DNA from: Clostridium estertheticum
Lineage (GTDB): Bacteria; Bacillota; Clostridia; Clostridiales; Clostridiaceae
DNA: 64,000 bases
NCBI RefSeq assembly: GCF_011065935.2
Contig: NZ_JAAMNH020000001.1
Span: forward strand, 3,803,001-3,867,000
Direction: 5' to 3'
The notes below the pieces were generated by a model. That model saw only the letters and a program-made list of their open reading frames with translations, was not told the origin of the DNA and did not search any database. A program made the position numbers and the translations under genes. Below are positions 46,334-55,613 of the stretch, one piece after another; position 1 is the stretch's first letter; each line of letters starts with the position of its first letter.

Positions 46334-46552
46334 TCAAGATACTTCGCTAGTCTTGAACACTACGAAGCCGACTAAATATTTCTGATTGGGTGAATGAATA
46401 TCATTAATTACCCAATCATAATTGTCAATTCCTAATTCACTAGCAATTTCAATTTTAAATTTCTTTATTTTGTATAATCTTATAATATAATTTTTTAGCA
46501 TCATCATAGTTAACAATTTATTCTCTATAAAATATTTAGTTGCATTTTTCAT
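46334..46552 (-). CDS. Small protein, possibly frameshifted at its start
   Basis: The 72-residue product (MKNATKYFIENKLLTMMMLK...) is basic and helical. A TTG with GGAGGG upstream (about 46598) opens a second frame, MIDIKIGEKSFYVGDNEKCN, which stops just inside this gene; joined by a one-base shift near 46535, the two would make one protein of about 90 residues. It may be a frameshifted gene. Confidence 0.4.
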   Translation of the reverse strand: MKNATKYFIENKLLTMMMLKNYIIRLYKIKKFKIEIASELGIDNYDWVINDIHSPNQKYLVGFVVFKTSEVS

Positions 46553-46766
46553 TATCACCTACATAAAAACTCTTTTCTCCTATTTTTATATCAATCAAAA
46601 TAAACCCTCCTTCAGTGTAAAATATTCACCTTTTTATGATGATTATACCATATGAAATTTTCTTACATACACTAAATTAATTTGGTTATATTAACATTAG
46701 GATATTTATTTCTAAGAGGCAATTTTTTTCTGCACTCTTAATTCATGCAAGAAGGAGGTTCTTACA

Positions 46767-46907
46767 ATGTCACATTTAGCTAAAAAAGATAATGTGGAAA
46801 GTAAAATTCCTAGCCAAGAAGCAAAAAAAGAATATGCTAAAACAAAGATAGAAGCTGGTAATGAAATAGCAGTTTCTAAAGATGTTAAAAAAATAGCAAA
46901 AATGTAA
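46767..46907 (+). CDS. Small Lys-rich protein of 46 residues
   Basis: GAAGGAGG lies 9 bases before the ATG. The product (MSHLAKKDNVESKIPSQEAK...) is highly charged and hydrophilic and is followed by a terminator hairpin (46923-46971). The function is unknown; it could be a small stress or spore-related protein, but nothing specific shows this. Confidence 0.55.
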   Translation: MSHLAKKDNVESKIPSQEAKKEYAKTKIEAGNEIAVSKDVKKIAKM

Positions 46908-46922
46908 AAGTAAGTCTTCCTT

Positions 46923-46971
46923 AATATAAGTAGAAGGAAGGTGTCAAGGGCACCCTTCTCCTACTTATATT
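46923..46971 (+). terminator. Terminator hairpin after the 46-residue protein gene
   Basis: AATATAAGTAG pairs with CTACTTATATT and the stem continues through GGAAGGTG/CACCCTTC, followed by TTCAC. The tail is weak in T. Confidence 0.55.
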
Positions 46972-47411
46972 TTCACAAATTAAATTCCGTACAACCCTTG
47001 TTATTAGTAATATCTATGATTTTCCCTTAACCCATTAATTAAATATTCATTTTTTCAACTTCCGATTATATACATAATCGGCATACTTATGAAAACTATT
47101 AGTATATTCCTTTTGTTTTCATTACCGTTTAAAACTGAAGCATCACAATCACAATCACTGGTTCTTTGAAATATACACCTAAAGAATTAGAAGAAGCAAT
47201 TTTACGTAATGGATTAGATGTTGTTCAAGTTGTTGAAACAAAGAAAAATATTTCTTATTGTATTATTTCGAGAATAAACTAATAAAATACAATACTGTGA
47301 CACATTGCTCCATTAGACCTTTCACTTGCAGCCTCTCTCATATCCAATGTTGTTCCAGACTCTTTCTCTTTTAAATATTTTAATGCTATTTCAATATTGT
47401 CTAGTTTAGTT
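46972..47411. other. Decayed gene fragments
   Basis: At 47157-47282 (+) the frame TGSLKYTPKELEEAILRNGL then DVVQVVETKKNISYCIISRIN ends in a stop but has no start. On the minus strand just below the lipoprotein gene (47283-47400) a frame reads LDNIEIALKYLKEKESGTTL. Both look like remnants of unidentified proteins. Confidence 0.4.
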
Positions 47412-48308
47412 TTATATTCCTAGTTTCTTGCTTTCTTCGTTAACCTTTACTTTATCTTCTATTTTAGTATTATTAATAAAATCTTTCCAAACTTCATTTT
47501 CTGGTTTTATGTTATCCTTTATGTCACCATACTTTATTTCCAATTCTGCATAGTCACCAGCAGCATGATTAATTGCTATACCAATCCCAAAATAATCTTT
47601 CGTAAAGTAACCACAATATTCAAACGCAGCTGAATCAAAATAGCTAATTAAATCTTTATTTGTGGACAAACTCAATTCCTTTTCAATCAGACTTATAGCT
47701 GTCTTATCGTCTATTCCATTCAATGGCTTAGGTGTCCATACTCTATCTTTAACATTTTTAAGTTTTTCAGCAAAGTTATTATCTAAATTAATAAGATCTC
47801 TAAATTTAAGTATAGTTCCCTTTTCAATATTGATGTTTGTTGCATAAATATTGCTATCAGAATGCATTGACGTCTCAAGGCTGCCAATACCTTTGTATAC
47901 TATACTTAGAAGCCTGGAGCTTTTCCACTTTATTTCATAGTTTGCATCTATAATTAAATCTTCTCTTTCCACATTAAAGTACGTTAATATATCATTTTTT
48001 ATTAAGTCATTAATTCGTTTTTGCTTATTAACATCACTTAAATTGGCGATTTGAGGATAATTTATTTTAACTTTCTTATTTACATAGGTTTTAGTTATTA
48101 TTTCAAAATTTAAAGCATTTGCTTTATCTGATTTATTTGCCGTTTGCGAAACTTCTGCATTTTGATTTATTATTTCGTTATTAGCCTGTTGCACCTTATT
48201 ACTTGTAACCTTTGACGTACTTGTATTATTACTCATTGTTTTTGAGCCACAACCTCCAATAAAGATACTCAAAGATATTAATGAGATTAATATTATTTCC
48301 TTATTCAT
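47412..48308 (-). CDS. Lipoprotein with DUF4163/DUF3298 domains
   Basis: The 298-residue protein has a lipoprotein signal peptide (MNKEIILISLISLSIFIGGC, lipobox IGGC with Cys20), a Ser/Thr/Asn linker (to about 60), and a DUF4163-DUF3298 pair (KKVKINYPQIANLSDVN..; GTILKFRDLINLD..; DYFGIGIAINHAAGDYAEL). This pair is found outside the membrane in RsiV and PdaC-type proteins, where it binds lysozyme or supports cell-wall enzymes. No sigma or deacetylase part is attached here. Confidence 0.8.
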   Translation of the reverse strand: MNKEIILISLISLSIFIGGCGSKTMSNNTSTSKVTSNKVQQANNEIINQNAEVSQTANKSDKANALNFEIITKTYVNKKVKINYPQIANLSDVNKQKRINDLIKNDILTYFNVEREDLIIDANYEIKWKSSRLLSIVYKGIGSLETSMHSDSNIYATNINIEKGTILKFRDLINLDNNFAEKLKNVKDRVWTPKPLNGIDDKTAISLIEKELSLSTNKDLISYFDSAAFEYCGYFTKDYFGIGIAINHAAGDYAELEIKYGDIKDNIKPENEVWKDFINNTKIEDKVKVNEESKKLGI

Positions 48309-48732
48309 TTAATTATCCTTCCTTTTCGCACTTAATATAGTATCTCTATGAACTATTAAATGTTGCATTTTCAGTGACACGAAAGATAAATTTCTCATTA
48401 TCAGAAAAAACATTAAGTCCAACTGAACTTTTGCATAGATTACATCCATAATAGTATTAATTATCTACACCTAATAGTTTAATACTTATTGGGTTATTAA
48501 TATTTACAATTAAGTTACATATTATTAAAAAATAGTTACAGTAATGCTTTCGATTTAAAAGTTATTAGAAAGTAACAACTTCCAGTTTTACTTTGTCCTC
48601 AGGGAACGTAACAATGACTTGAAGTCTTTATTGTTATATAAATATTCTATAATGTAACGAATCCGTAACTTTGAATGTTATAACACCATATTTATAACAA
48701 ATCAATTCATTCATTAATTTTAATGAGATAAC
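48309..48732. other. Intergenic region, nothing recognised
   Basis: About 420 bases of AT-rich sequence upstream of the lipoprotein gene. No gene or structured element is convincing. Confidence 0.4.
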
Positions 48733-48763
48733 AAAAGACTGCACTATTTTAAGTACAGTCTTA
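48733..48763 (-). terminator. Terminator after the aldolase gene
   Basis: AAGACTG-CACT and AGTACAGTCTT pair around a TATTTTA loop; on the minus strand TTTTGTT follows. It lies about 57 bases past the aldolase stop. Confidence 0.6.
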
Positions 48764-48819
48764 ATTGCTCAATATAAGAAAGTATGAAGTCCAAGTAACT
48801 TTCAGAATAAATATCTACA

Positions 48820-49707
48820 TTATTTGATGGATGCTTCATAAATTGACCGAATTGAATCAGATAACATCAAATTGAATTCTTTGTCTGTTTGCTGGGCTGT
48901 CAATCCTTGCGATAAGGCGCGTGAGAAGCTAGCTATCAGTTCGTTATTATGCGCAAGTTTTTCATTTGCTTCGCTTTGAGTGTATCCTCCCGATAAAGCC
49001 ACAATCCGTAAAACATGCGGATTATCCATTAAATCGTGATAGAAGTTATCTACTGTTGGTATTGAAAGTTTAAGCATGACTTTGACGTCCTTGTCAAGGG
49101 CAGATAATTGATTGGAAATTTCAATTTTTAATAGTTTTTCTGATTTTCCCTTATCCGCGCTGTGGATATCAACCTCAGGTTCGATAATTGGAACCAACCC
49201 CGCTTCAGCTATTTTCTTGCCAATATCGAACTGTTGCTCAACTAATTTTCGAATTCCTTCTGAATTGGCTTCTTTAATGACTGAACGCATTTTTGTCCCG
49301 AAAATGTTTTTTTCAACCGCCCGTTTTAAGAGTTCATTCAAATTGGGAATTGGTTTCATGAGTTGAACACCGTTTTCAAGTTCAGCCAGCCCTTTATCGA
49401 TCTTTAAAAAAGGCACAACGTTTTTGTTCTTCCAAAGAAAATCCGCGGTAAATTGATCACCAATTTTACGCTCCATAGTATTCTCAAATAAAATGGCACC
49501 CAAAATGTGCTCCGAATTGAATGCAGGGTTCGTGATAATACGAGCTCTCATTTCGTGTACCAAATTGAACATTTCTTCGTCATTTGAATAACAGTCTTTC
49601 GAAATTCCATACTGTAGAAGTGCAGTGGGAGTACTGCCCCCACTCTGGTCCAACGCAGCGATAAACCCTTTTCCAGTATGGATTCGATCCATTTGTTCCT
49701 GATTCAT
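48820..49707 (-). CDS. fda: Fructose-bisphosphate aldolase class I
   Basis: The 295-residue enzyme of the bacterial class I type cleaves fructose 1,6-bisphosphate to dihydroxyacetone phosphate and glyceraldehyde 3-phosphate through a Schiff base. Visible signatures are GKGFIAALDQSGGSTP near the start, ILFENTM, PFLKIDKG, VPIIEPEVDIHSADKG, VMLKLSIPT (the Schiff-base Lys region) and IVALSGGYTQ. I chose the ATG at 49707 with AGGGGA nearby rather than the ATG six codons upstream. It is a single-gene unit. Confidence 0.92.
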   Translation of the reverse strand: MNQEQMDRIHTGKGFIAALDQSGGSTPTALLQYGISKDCYSNDEEMFNLVHEMRARIITNPAFNSEHILGAILFENTMERKIGDQFTADFLWKNKNVVPFLKIDKGLAELENGVQLMKPIPNLNELLKRAVEKNIFGTKMRSVIKEANSEGIRKLVEQQFDIGKKIAEAGLVPIIEPEVDIHSADKGKSEKLLKIEISNQLSALDKDVKVMLKLSIPTVDNFYHDLMDNPHVLRIVALSGGYTQSEANEKLAHNNELIASFSRALSQGLTAQQTDKEFNLMLSDSIRSIYEASIK

Positions 49708-49826
49708 ATAATTATCCCCTTTCATTTTTATTAACTGAATAATATCTTTAATTTTATTATAGCACTTCTTACGTACAGCTACATAGCTCTATTCTCATAA
49801 ACAAGGAATTTGGAACCCCGTTTTTT

Positions 49827-51221
49827 TTATTCTTCATAACAAATAATTGGAGTTCCCTCTTCTATATTATCAAAAATGGTTTTAGCTAAATATATTGGAG
49901 CATTTATGCATCCATGGCTTCCTCTTCTCTTATATATCTCTCCTCCAAAAGAATATCTCCAGCTTGCATCATGTATTCCTATATTCCCGAAAAAAGGCAT
50001 CCAATAAGTTACTGGAGCTTCATAACCAGGTCCAGTTAATGTTGCCCCCTTTTGTTTATAATTTAGCATATAAGTTCCAAGGACAGTAGAACGTCCTCTA
50101 TTTGGATTCCCTGTTACTACAGAACCTTGTGTTATAAGCTTTCCATTTTTATAAAACCATAAATGCTGTCTTGTTATATTAACTTCTACATAAGTATTAC
50201 CTATTTCATTTTCCGCCCTATATAAAGCCTTCTGAGTATATATAGGTTCTTTTTCAAATACATTACCAAGTTTTATATTTTCTAACAATGCTTCTGTTTC
50301 AGCCTCACGATTAATTTCCCATCCATAAAGTCCACCGCTAACTTCTACTATTTTCCCCATAGAGGTTTTAAATTTTCTTGCTATTCCAACGGTATCATAT
50401 TTTTTACTCAATTTTTTAACATATTTCATAACTGCTATTTCGCTTATGACCGTTTCTAAATTTTTATCAACACTAAGCCACTCACTTATAATATTTCCAT
50501 CTAATATTTCCACTTCACTTCCAAATTTATAAGTGATTTTTGCTTTCACATACTCATTTAGTAAATTCTTAGTAACAAGCGCTTTATCAGAACTTAAAGT
50601 GTACCTTGGATTTTCATAACAGTGGTCTTCATTTAAATCTAATTTTCTTACTCCTTTTAATATGCTCATTTCTATATCTTCATATAATTCATCTTTAATT
50701 ATCTTATTTCCATATACTTCTTCAATGACTTTATAGGAACCATTTGTATACTTAAAGCTTACATTTTTAGGTTCTATAATATCTGTATTTAAACAATTTA
50801 ATCCATTTATCTTATTTTCTAAATTATCTTTATTGTAAACAAATAAATCCTCAACATAATATTTTTGCTCCTTTAATAATGAAATTATCCATTTAAAGGA
50901 ACTTAGCCACGGATAAACTTTATCAATACTATTTTTTTCATTGTACTCCATTCCTATATCTCGTCCTATTATTTCTTCTATTTCCCCATTTCTTTCTACT
51001 AACTGTAACTTATAATTTTTAACCTGATTTCTAATTATACCCTCTATATCTTCATGTGCTTTTAATGACACATCTACCCCATTTATTACTGTATTAAAAA
51101 AGGAATGCCTAGAAAAGTATAATGAAATAAGTAAATATATTAGTAAAATTGAAGCTATGAAAATAATAACATTTCCTGTACCCTTACTTTTAAAAAGCTT
51201 TTTTATATCAACATTCTTCAT
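49827..51221 (-). CDS. L,D-transpeptidase (YkuD) with peptidoglycan-binding-4 domain
   Basis: The 464-residue cell-wall enzyme has an N-terminal membrane anchor (about 17-36), two PG_binding_4-like segments (about 60-330), and a C-terminal YkuD domain with INITRQHLWFYKNGKLI, HDASWR and the catalytic RRGSHGCINAP. It forms 3-3 cross-links in peptidoglycan or anchors wall proteins from outside the membrane. It is intact and at typical clostridial length. Confidence 0.92.
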   Translation of the reverse strand: MKNVDIKKLFKSKGTGNVIIFIASILLIYLLISLYFSRHSFFNTVINGVDVSLKAHEDIEGIIRNQVKNYKLQLVERNGEIEEIIGRDIGMEYNEKNSIDKVYPWLSSFKWIISLLKEQKYYVEDLFVYNKDNLENKINGLNCLNTDIIEPKNVSFKYTNGSYKVIEEVYGNKIIKDELYEDIEMSILKGVRKLDLNEDHCYENPRYTLSSDKALVTKNLLNEYVKAKITYKFGSEVEILDGNIISEWLSVDKNLETVISEIAVMKYVKKLSKKYDTVGIARKFKTSMGKIVEVSGGLYGWEINREAETEALLENIKLGNVFEKEPIYTQKALYRAENEIGNTYVEVNITRQHLWFYKNGKLITQGSVVTGNPNRGRSTVLGTYMLNYKQKGATLTGPGYEAPVTYWMPFFGNIGIHDASWRYSFGGEIYKRRGSHGCINAPIYLAKTIFDNIEEGTPIICYEE

Positions 51222-51379
51222 ACCGATTTATACCTTTCGTCAAAAATTTAAACATAATAACTAGTATATAATATGTTTGTATTTTTGATTTTAAAACTAA
51301 ATATACAGATAGTAAGCCTTAAATTCCTTAAATATAGGGTAAGCTCTTAGTTTGAACCTAGTAACAAAAGGGATACCAC

Positions 51380-52726
51380 CTACTTTATCCTATAAGCCAA
51401 CCATCTAGATAATCTTCCTACATTTTTAAAAGAAACTATATTGCAGAAAACTTCCGTTAGTTTTCCAAACTTCCTATAAAAAAAATTAAATGTTAAAAAT
51501 GGAATCCATTGTTTTTTAGATTTTGGCAGTCTTTTCATTATATTTTTAAACGTGTACACTTCTTTATATATCCATAGATACCCATTATATAATTCCTCTG
51601 CTGTCATATTCTTGGGCTTGTATACAACACTGGCAGTATTATAACTCGCCAAATTAAAATCTACTATTCTATTTTCCGCGAGTAATGCTTTATATAACTT
51701 TGTGCCAGGGTAAGGAGTAAGTATATGGGAAGTTACAGTTTCTATTTTATTTTTAACTATCCATTCTAATGTACTCTTAAATATAAAGCCATCATCTTCA
51801 TCTAATCCGAAAACAAAACTTGCATTTATCATTATTCCCCTCTTATGAACTTCATCTACAAGCTTCTCATATCTGCTTACACTATTTTGCACTTTATGAA
51901 CACTTTCTAATGACTTACTATTTATACTTTCAAAACCTATAAAAAGACTTTGACAACCAGCCTCCTTCATTTCATCTAATAATTTAGGCATGTCCACTAT
52001 ATTAGAAGTAACCGCTGCGTTCCACTTTAATTTAAGAGGTTTTATTGCCTTTAATAATTCTTTTGTCCATTTGGGATTTCCAATAAAATTATCATCAATA
52101 AACATTATGTGTCTTGTTTTTAATGCATTTATATCTTTAATTACATCGTCTACAGGTCTATTAATATAAGTTTTAAGTACATTTTTGCAACTATTATAGC
52201 AGAAATCACATTGAAAAGGACATCCCCTACTTGTACTAATAATATTAGTATATAAGTATTTACTTTTATCAATTATGTCATAGTCAGGTGATACTATTTC
52301 TTTCCCAGCAATATTCTCCATATCATAATATATTTTTTTAAGAGAATTATTTTCTTTATCCTTAAGGATTTTTGCCCAAACTCTTTCAGCCATTCCAACA
52401 CTTATTACGTCGAAACTATAAGCAGCGCCCTCTGGATCTGCTGTTATATGTATACCTCCTGCAATTACTGTTACACCACGGTTTTGGAACTCCTTTGATA
52501 TTTCTACTGCTCTATTCATACCATCTACAGTAACAGTTATTGCTACCAAATCTACAGGTTCATTAAAATCTATCTTTTCAACATTTTCATTCTCAATAAT
52601 AACTTCATGCTCTTTCGGCGTAAGATTTGCAATTGTTAATAAAGCGAGCGATGGAGACATTCTTGTTTTTAATTTTGTATCCATCGGTCTTTTCAGCATT
52701 GCAGGTTGAATTAATTTAATCTTCAT
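51380..52726 (-). CDS. B12-binding-domain radical SAM protein
   Basis: The 448-residue protein starts with a cobalamin-binding Rossmann domain (about 1-140, including VAITVTVDGMNRAVEIS and VIAGGIHITADP), followed by the radical SAM core with CPFQCDFCYN, the CxxxCxxC [4Fe-4S] motif (about 175-182), and a C-terminal helical part. Enzymes of this type methylate or rearrange unactivated carbons in lipids, natural products or cofactors; the substrate cannot be read from sequence. A good GGAGGTAAT site precedes the ATG. It is a stand-alone gene. Confidence 0.88.
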   Translation of the reverse strand: MKIKLIQPAMLKRPMDTKLKTRMSPSLALLTIANLTPKEHEVIIENENVEKIDFNEPVDLVAITVTVDGMNRAVEISKEFQNRGVTVIAGGIHITADPEGAAYSFDVISVGMAERVWAKILKDKENNSLKKIYYDMENIAGKEIVSPDYDIIDKSKYLYTNIISTSRGCPFQCDFCYNSCKNVLKTYINRPVDDVIKDINALKTRHIMFIDDNFIGNPKWTKELLKAIKPLKLKWNAAVTSNIVDMPKLLDEMKEAGCQSLFIGFESINSKSLESVHKVQNSVSRYEKLVDEVHKRGIMINASFVFGLDEDDGFIFKSTLEWIVKNKIETVTSHILTPYPGTKLYKALLAENRIVDFNLASYNTASVVYKPKNMTAEELYNGYLWIYKEVYTFKNIMKRLPKSKKQWIPFLTFNFFYRKFGKLTEVFCNIVSFKNVGRLSRWLAYRIK

Positions 52727-53062
52727 ATATTACCTCCAGACAAAACCTGTCCAATTTATATAATGTCTTAATAATTTTTACAGTTATTAATTATCTTTTT
52801 GCCATCACGCAATGTAAATTTACGACAATTGTCATATTATACTTGTTGCTAGATGTCTCTTCATAATCAAACAACACCTTATAAAATATATTATTAATAT
52901 TATATCAGAATTTTTATTGAATAACAATAAAATATTATTGTTATTCAATGATATTTTGTAGTTCTTCTTATCTCTTTATAACCCTTGATATATCAACACT
53001 GTCAACATAGTACTTACTTTTTAACTTAGTTTAAGTAATACCTGTTTAACTTAACCTATAAG
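52727..53062. other. Gap with a perfect inverted repeat
   Basis: TTGAATAACAATA (52917-52929) and TATTGTTATTCAA (52936-52948) form a 13-bp stem with a 6-nt loop. It may be an operator or terminator. Nothing else is seen. Confidence 0.5.
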
Positions 53063-53099
53063 GGCAAAAAAAGGTGCAAATTTATTTTGCCACCTTATT
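53063..53099 (-). terminator. Terminator after the DUF3189 gene
   Basis: On the minus strand AAGGTGGCAAA pairs with TTTGCACCTT (one bulged G) and TTTTTTT follows. Confidence 0.75.
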
Positions 53100-53129
53100 A
53101 GTTGATGTAACCCGTATAATAGTTAAAAA

Positions 53130-53642
53130 TTATTTTTTCTTAAATTCCTTATTATCTAAAATAATAACCCCTGACTTATCTTCCTTCGCTGCCTTCTTTG
53201 TGTGATTTACAAGTTGAATAACGTCCTTGTATGATTGTTTTGCTCCCTTTACAAGCAAGGGTACTCCTATAAAATCAATTTTTAGCCACCTAGAAAAAAA
53301 TCCACCAAAGGTCATTGGTAATGGAACAGTTGGCGACGTATTGGAAAATATAATTTTCTCATTTAATAGATTTTGTTTATGAAGCATAGAAGATAAATTA
53401 AATAATCCTGGAATTAAAACCTTTGAACGTCCCCTGCCTACAACATAGACTTTGTTTCCATCTTCATCACTTCCATAATAAAAAAGTTCTCCACAATTGC
53501 CATATACTAACTTATTAAAGTTAGGTAATTCCAATATTTCATCCTTAGTCGGTTCTCGGGTTTCATCCAGCATTTTTAAGTGATAAGCAATTGCTAAAAT
53601 AGATGAGTGGGTTCCTCCATAACAATTATATATGTATATTAT
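53130..53642 (-). pseudogene. DUF3189 protein lacking a normal start codon
   Basis: The frame from 53642 reads IIYIYNCYGGTHSSILAIAY then HLKMLDETREPTKDEILELP and onward to GVIILDNKEFKKK at 53130. CYGGTHSS is the conserved start of DUF3189 proteins, which normally open MKIIYxCYGG. Here a TAA lies immediately before the first Ile codon and there is no ATG, GTG or TTG until Met24 (53573), which would lose the conserved motif. AGGTG is still present at about 53650. The start codon appears to have been destroyed, or an ATA start is used. Confidence 0.7.
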
Positions 53643-53787
53643 TTAAATCACCTGATTTCTTATTTTTTTGATTTGTTTTAATAATTGTAGTATATGCATT
53701 AAACATCGATATTAATCATTCTTTGAACACACTTTCTCAAATGCCTTAAATGGACTCTAAGAGTAATTGTCGGAATGGAAATAACAT

Positions 53788-54543
53788 TTAGTCTCTTAAT
53801 AATTTCATTGATCTATGTGCACTTCCATCAGCATTAACAATATCATCATCTGTAAGGCCTGCCTCAACTGCAATATTATAAGCTTTACCAAAATCCCCTA
53901 CATCCTCCGATTTGTGTGCATCACTACCCAATGAAAATTTAACACCCATATTCTTTAACTTTTTTATTGTTTCAATATCCATATTCCTATGAGCTCTGTT
54001 AATTTCCAATGCAGTATTTCTTTCAACAGCAACCTTTCCAATTTCGATAATATCTGGATTAACATGCTCTAAAGGATGATTTAATATTGTAATTTCATAT
54101 TTTTTAATAGCATTAATTGCAGCTTCTGTATAATTCCTCAATAAAAATGGATTTTGTACTGCTCCAGGATGATAACCCACACAAATTATGTCCAGGTAAT
54201 CAATTACTTCATCTTTAATATCTATATCCCCTTTTTTAGTAACAATATTACATTCTACGCCAAGAAGAATCTTAAAGTCATTCTCCTTCAATAATGAACT
54301 CTTATTAAGATCATCAATTAATTTACGTAATTTTTCATATTGATTTAGTTTCATCCCGAAGGTAATATGTTTATAACCATGGTCTGTTATGGCAATTTCT
54401 TTTAATCCTCTTTTTATTCCGGCTTTAACATTTGATTCAATACTTCCTTTTGCATGTTCTCCCAGAATAATATTAAATAAGGGAATATGTCCCTTTGCAA
54501 TATTAGTATGAGTATGATAGTCTGCAATAATCTTAAAACTCAT
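53788..54543 (-). CDS. PHP-domain phosphoesterase (YcdX/HisJ-like)
   Basis: The 251-residue protein shows the metal-binding motifs of PHP enzymes: DYHTHT (8-13), AITDHGYKH (about 51-59), GVECN, VGYHPGAV, ILNHPLEH, LEINRAH and SLGSDAHK (about 206-213). The trinuclear site cleaves phosphate esters; the substrate may be a sugar or histidinol phosphate. Its length is typical of the YcdX group. GGAGGGGAT lies before the ATG. It is downstream of the decayed SWIM-type gene. Confidence 0.9.
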   Translation of the reverse strand: MSFKIIADYHTHTNIAKGHIPLFNIILGEHAKGSIESNVKAGIKRGLKEIAITDHGYKHITFGMKLNQYEKLRKLIDDLNKSSLLKENDFKILLGVECNIVTKKGDIDIKDEVIDYLDIICVGYHPGAVQNPFLLRNYTEAAINAIKKYEITILNHPLEHVNPDIIEIGKVAVERNTALEINRAHRNMDIETIKKLKNMGVKFSLGSDAHKSEDVGDFGKAYNIAVEAGLTDDDIVNADGSAHRSMKLLRD

Positions 54544-54560
54544 TTTATCCCCTCCATGGT

Positions 54561-54842
54561 TTAATATCTTTTAATTAACCGCTTCAAGATTAAATCTTTT
54601 TTAGTAATATCCACTATACCATCAATCAGTTCTTCTTTAGAAAGGCTCTTTAATATTTCATTTATTTCTGCATTTTTATCTGTTTCAATTATTACTTCAT
54701 AATTATCATTTCCCTAAACTTCAAAAACATATTCATTATCTGCTTGTTCGTATGTTTCTACTATATTCCCATTGCTATAATAGTCATAACTTCTCTCAAT
54801 AATCCTAGCATTCACATGTTTTTCGAAATTATTAATGTTCAT
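54561..54842 (-). pseudogene. Decayed SWIM zinc-finger protein
   Basis: The frame begins MNINNFEKHVNARIIERSYD with YYSNGNIVETYEQADNEYVFEV and meets an in-frame TAG (54714-54716), then continues GNDNYEVIIETDKNAEINEI and LKSLSKEELIDGIVDITKKD. Both ends resemble clostridial SWIM zinc-finger proteins, but the CDCP...C.H finger between them is missing. So it carries a nonsense mutation and an internal deletion. Confidence 0.6.
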
Positions 54843-54955
54843 ATACTCCCCTGCATTCTTTTTTTCAAAGTTCATTTTAATTCATAACTGGAATACTTTT
54901 AATTTTTAACTTTTTTTATTATAATATACCTATAACATAAAATGGAGGAATTCAA

Positions 54956-55303
54956 ATGAAGAGACGTAAAAATAAAAAGAAGAAATCTCCAGCAGATAAG
55001 GAATTTGATTTTGGTATATGTGAATTTAAATGCATTAATTGTAACCATCAATTTGAAGTTCCCTGGAAAGAAATATTTGAACTCCAAGAAATGACCCATG
55101 GCTTTGTGAGTTATGATTATATGAATAATGACTATATTGCTTGCCCTAAGTGTTATGAAAATGCTAATGAAGAATATTGTGATAATTGGTCACAGCCTTT
55201 TGATAGTGCAGACAAGCCTAAAAATAATGAAAATACTATTTCATCTGAAAAGTTTTATAATGACTGTGTTATAAAAATCGAAGATGATAGTATACCTTTT
55301 TAA
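54956..55303 (+). CDS. Small zinc-ribbon protein, function unknown
   Basis: The 115-residue protein begins with a Lys/Arg tract (KRRKNKKKK) and has CINC (about 25-28) and CPKC (about 62-65), a likely zinc ribbon, with an acidic C-terminus. GGAGGAATTC precedes the ATG. It is not recognised further. Confidence 0.65.
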   Translation: MKRRKNKKKKSPADKEFDFGICEFKCINCNHQFEVPWKEIFELQEMTHGFVSYDYMNNDYIACPKCYENANEEYCDNWSQPFDSADKPKNNENTISSEKFYNDCVIKIEDDSIPF

Positions 55304-55613
55304 GATATTCTTCCATTACAGAATTTGCCCATATTCTAAATTGGGTACCACGCGATAATTTCACCCTATATCCCACGATATACTTAACCAAACAGTTTTA
55401 TCTTCCATATTCACATCAATTTTTGTTATGCCGTAGTGCAACGTAGAATCCTTGTTGATAAATTCTCTCAGCAATTTCTCTAGAAATTTTCACTATAGGC
55501 TTTGATTTTCCTAACAGATTTTCTTCTTTGTGAGTTTGCTTTTATGAATTGTATTTGGTATCATATGGTTTGTAACAACATTACAAAAAGCTATTAAAAA
55601 AGGTGGAGGAACA
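55304..55613 (-). pseudogene. Gap with fragment of a RhuM-type protein
   Basis: At 55302-55381 on the minus strand the frame YIVGYRVKLSRGTQFRIWAN then SVMEEYLK matches the GYRVxSxRGTQFRxWA block of RhuM-family proteins. At about 55445-55505 another frame reads KSKPIVKISREIAERIYQQG, unidentified. Neither has a start. Confidence 0.55.
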
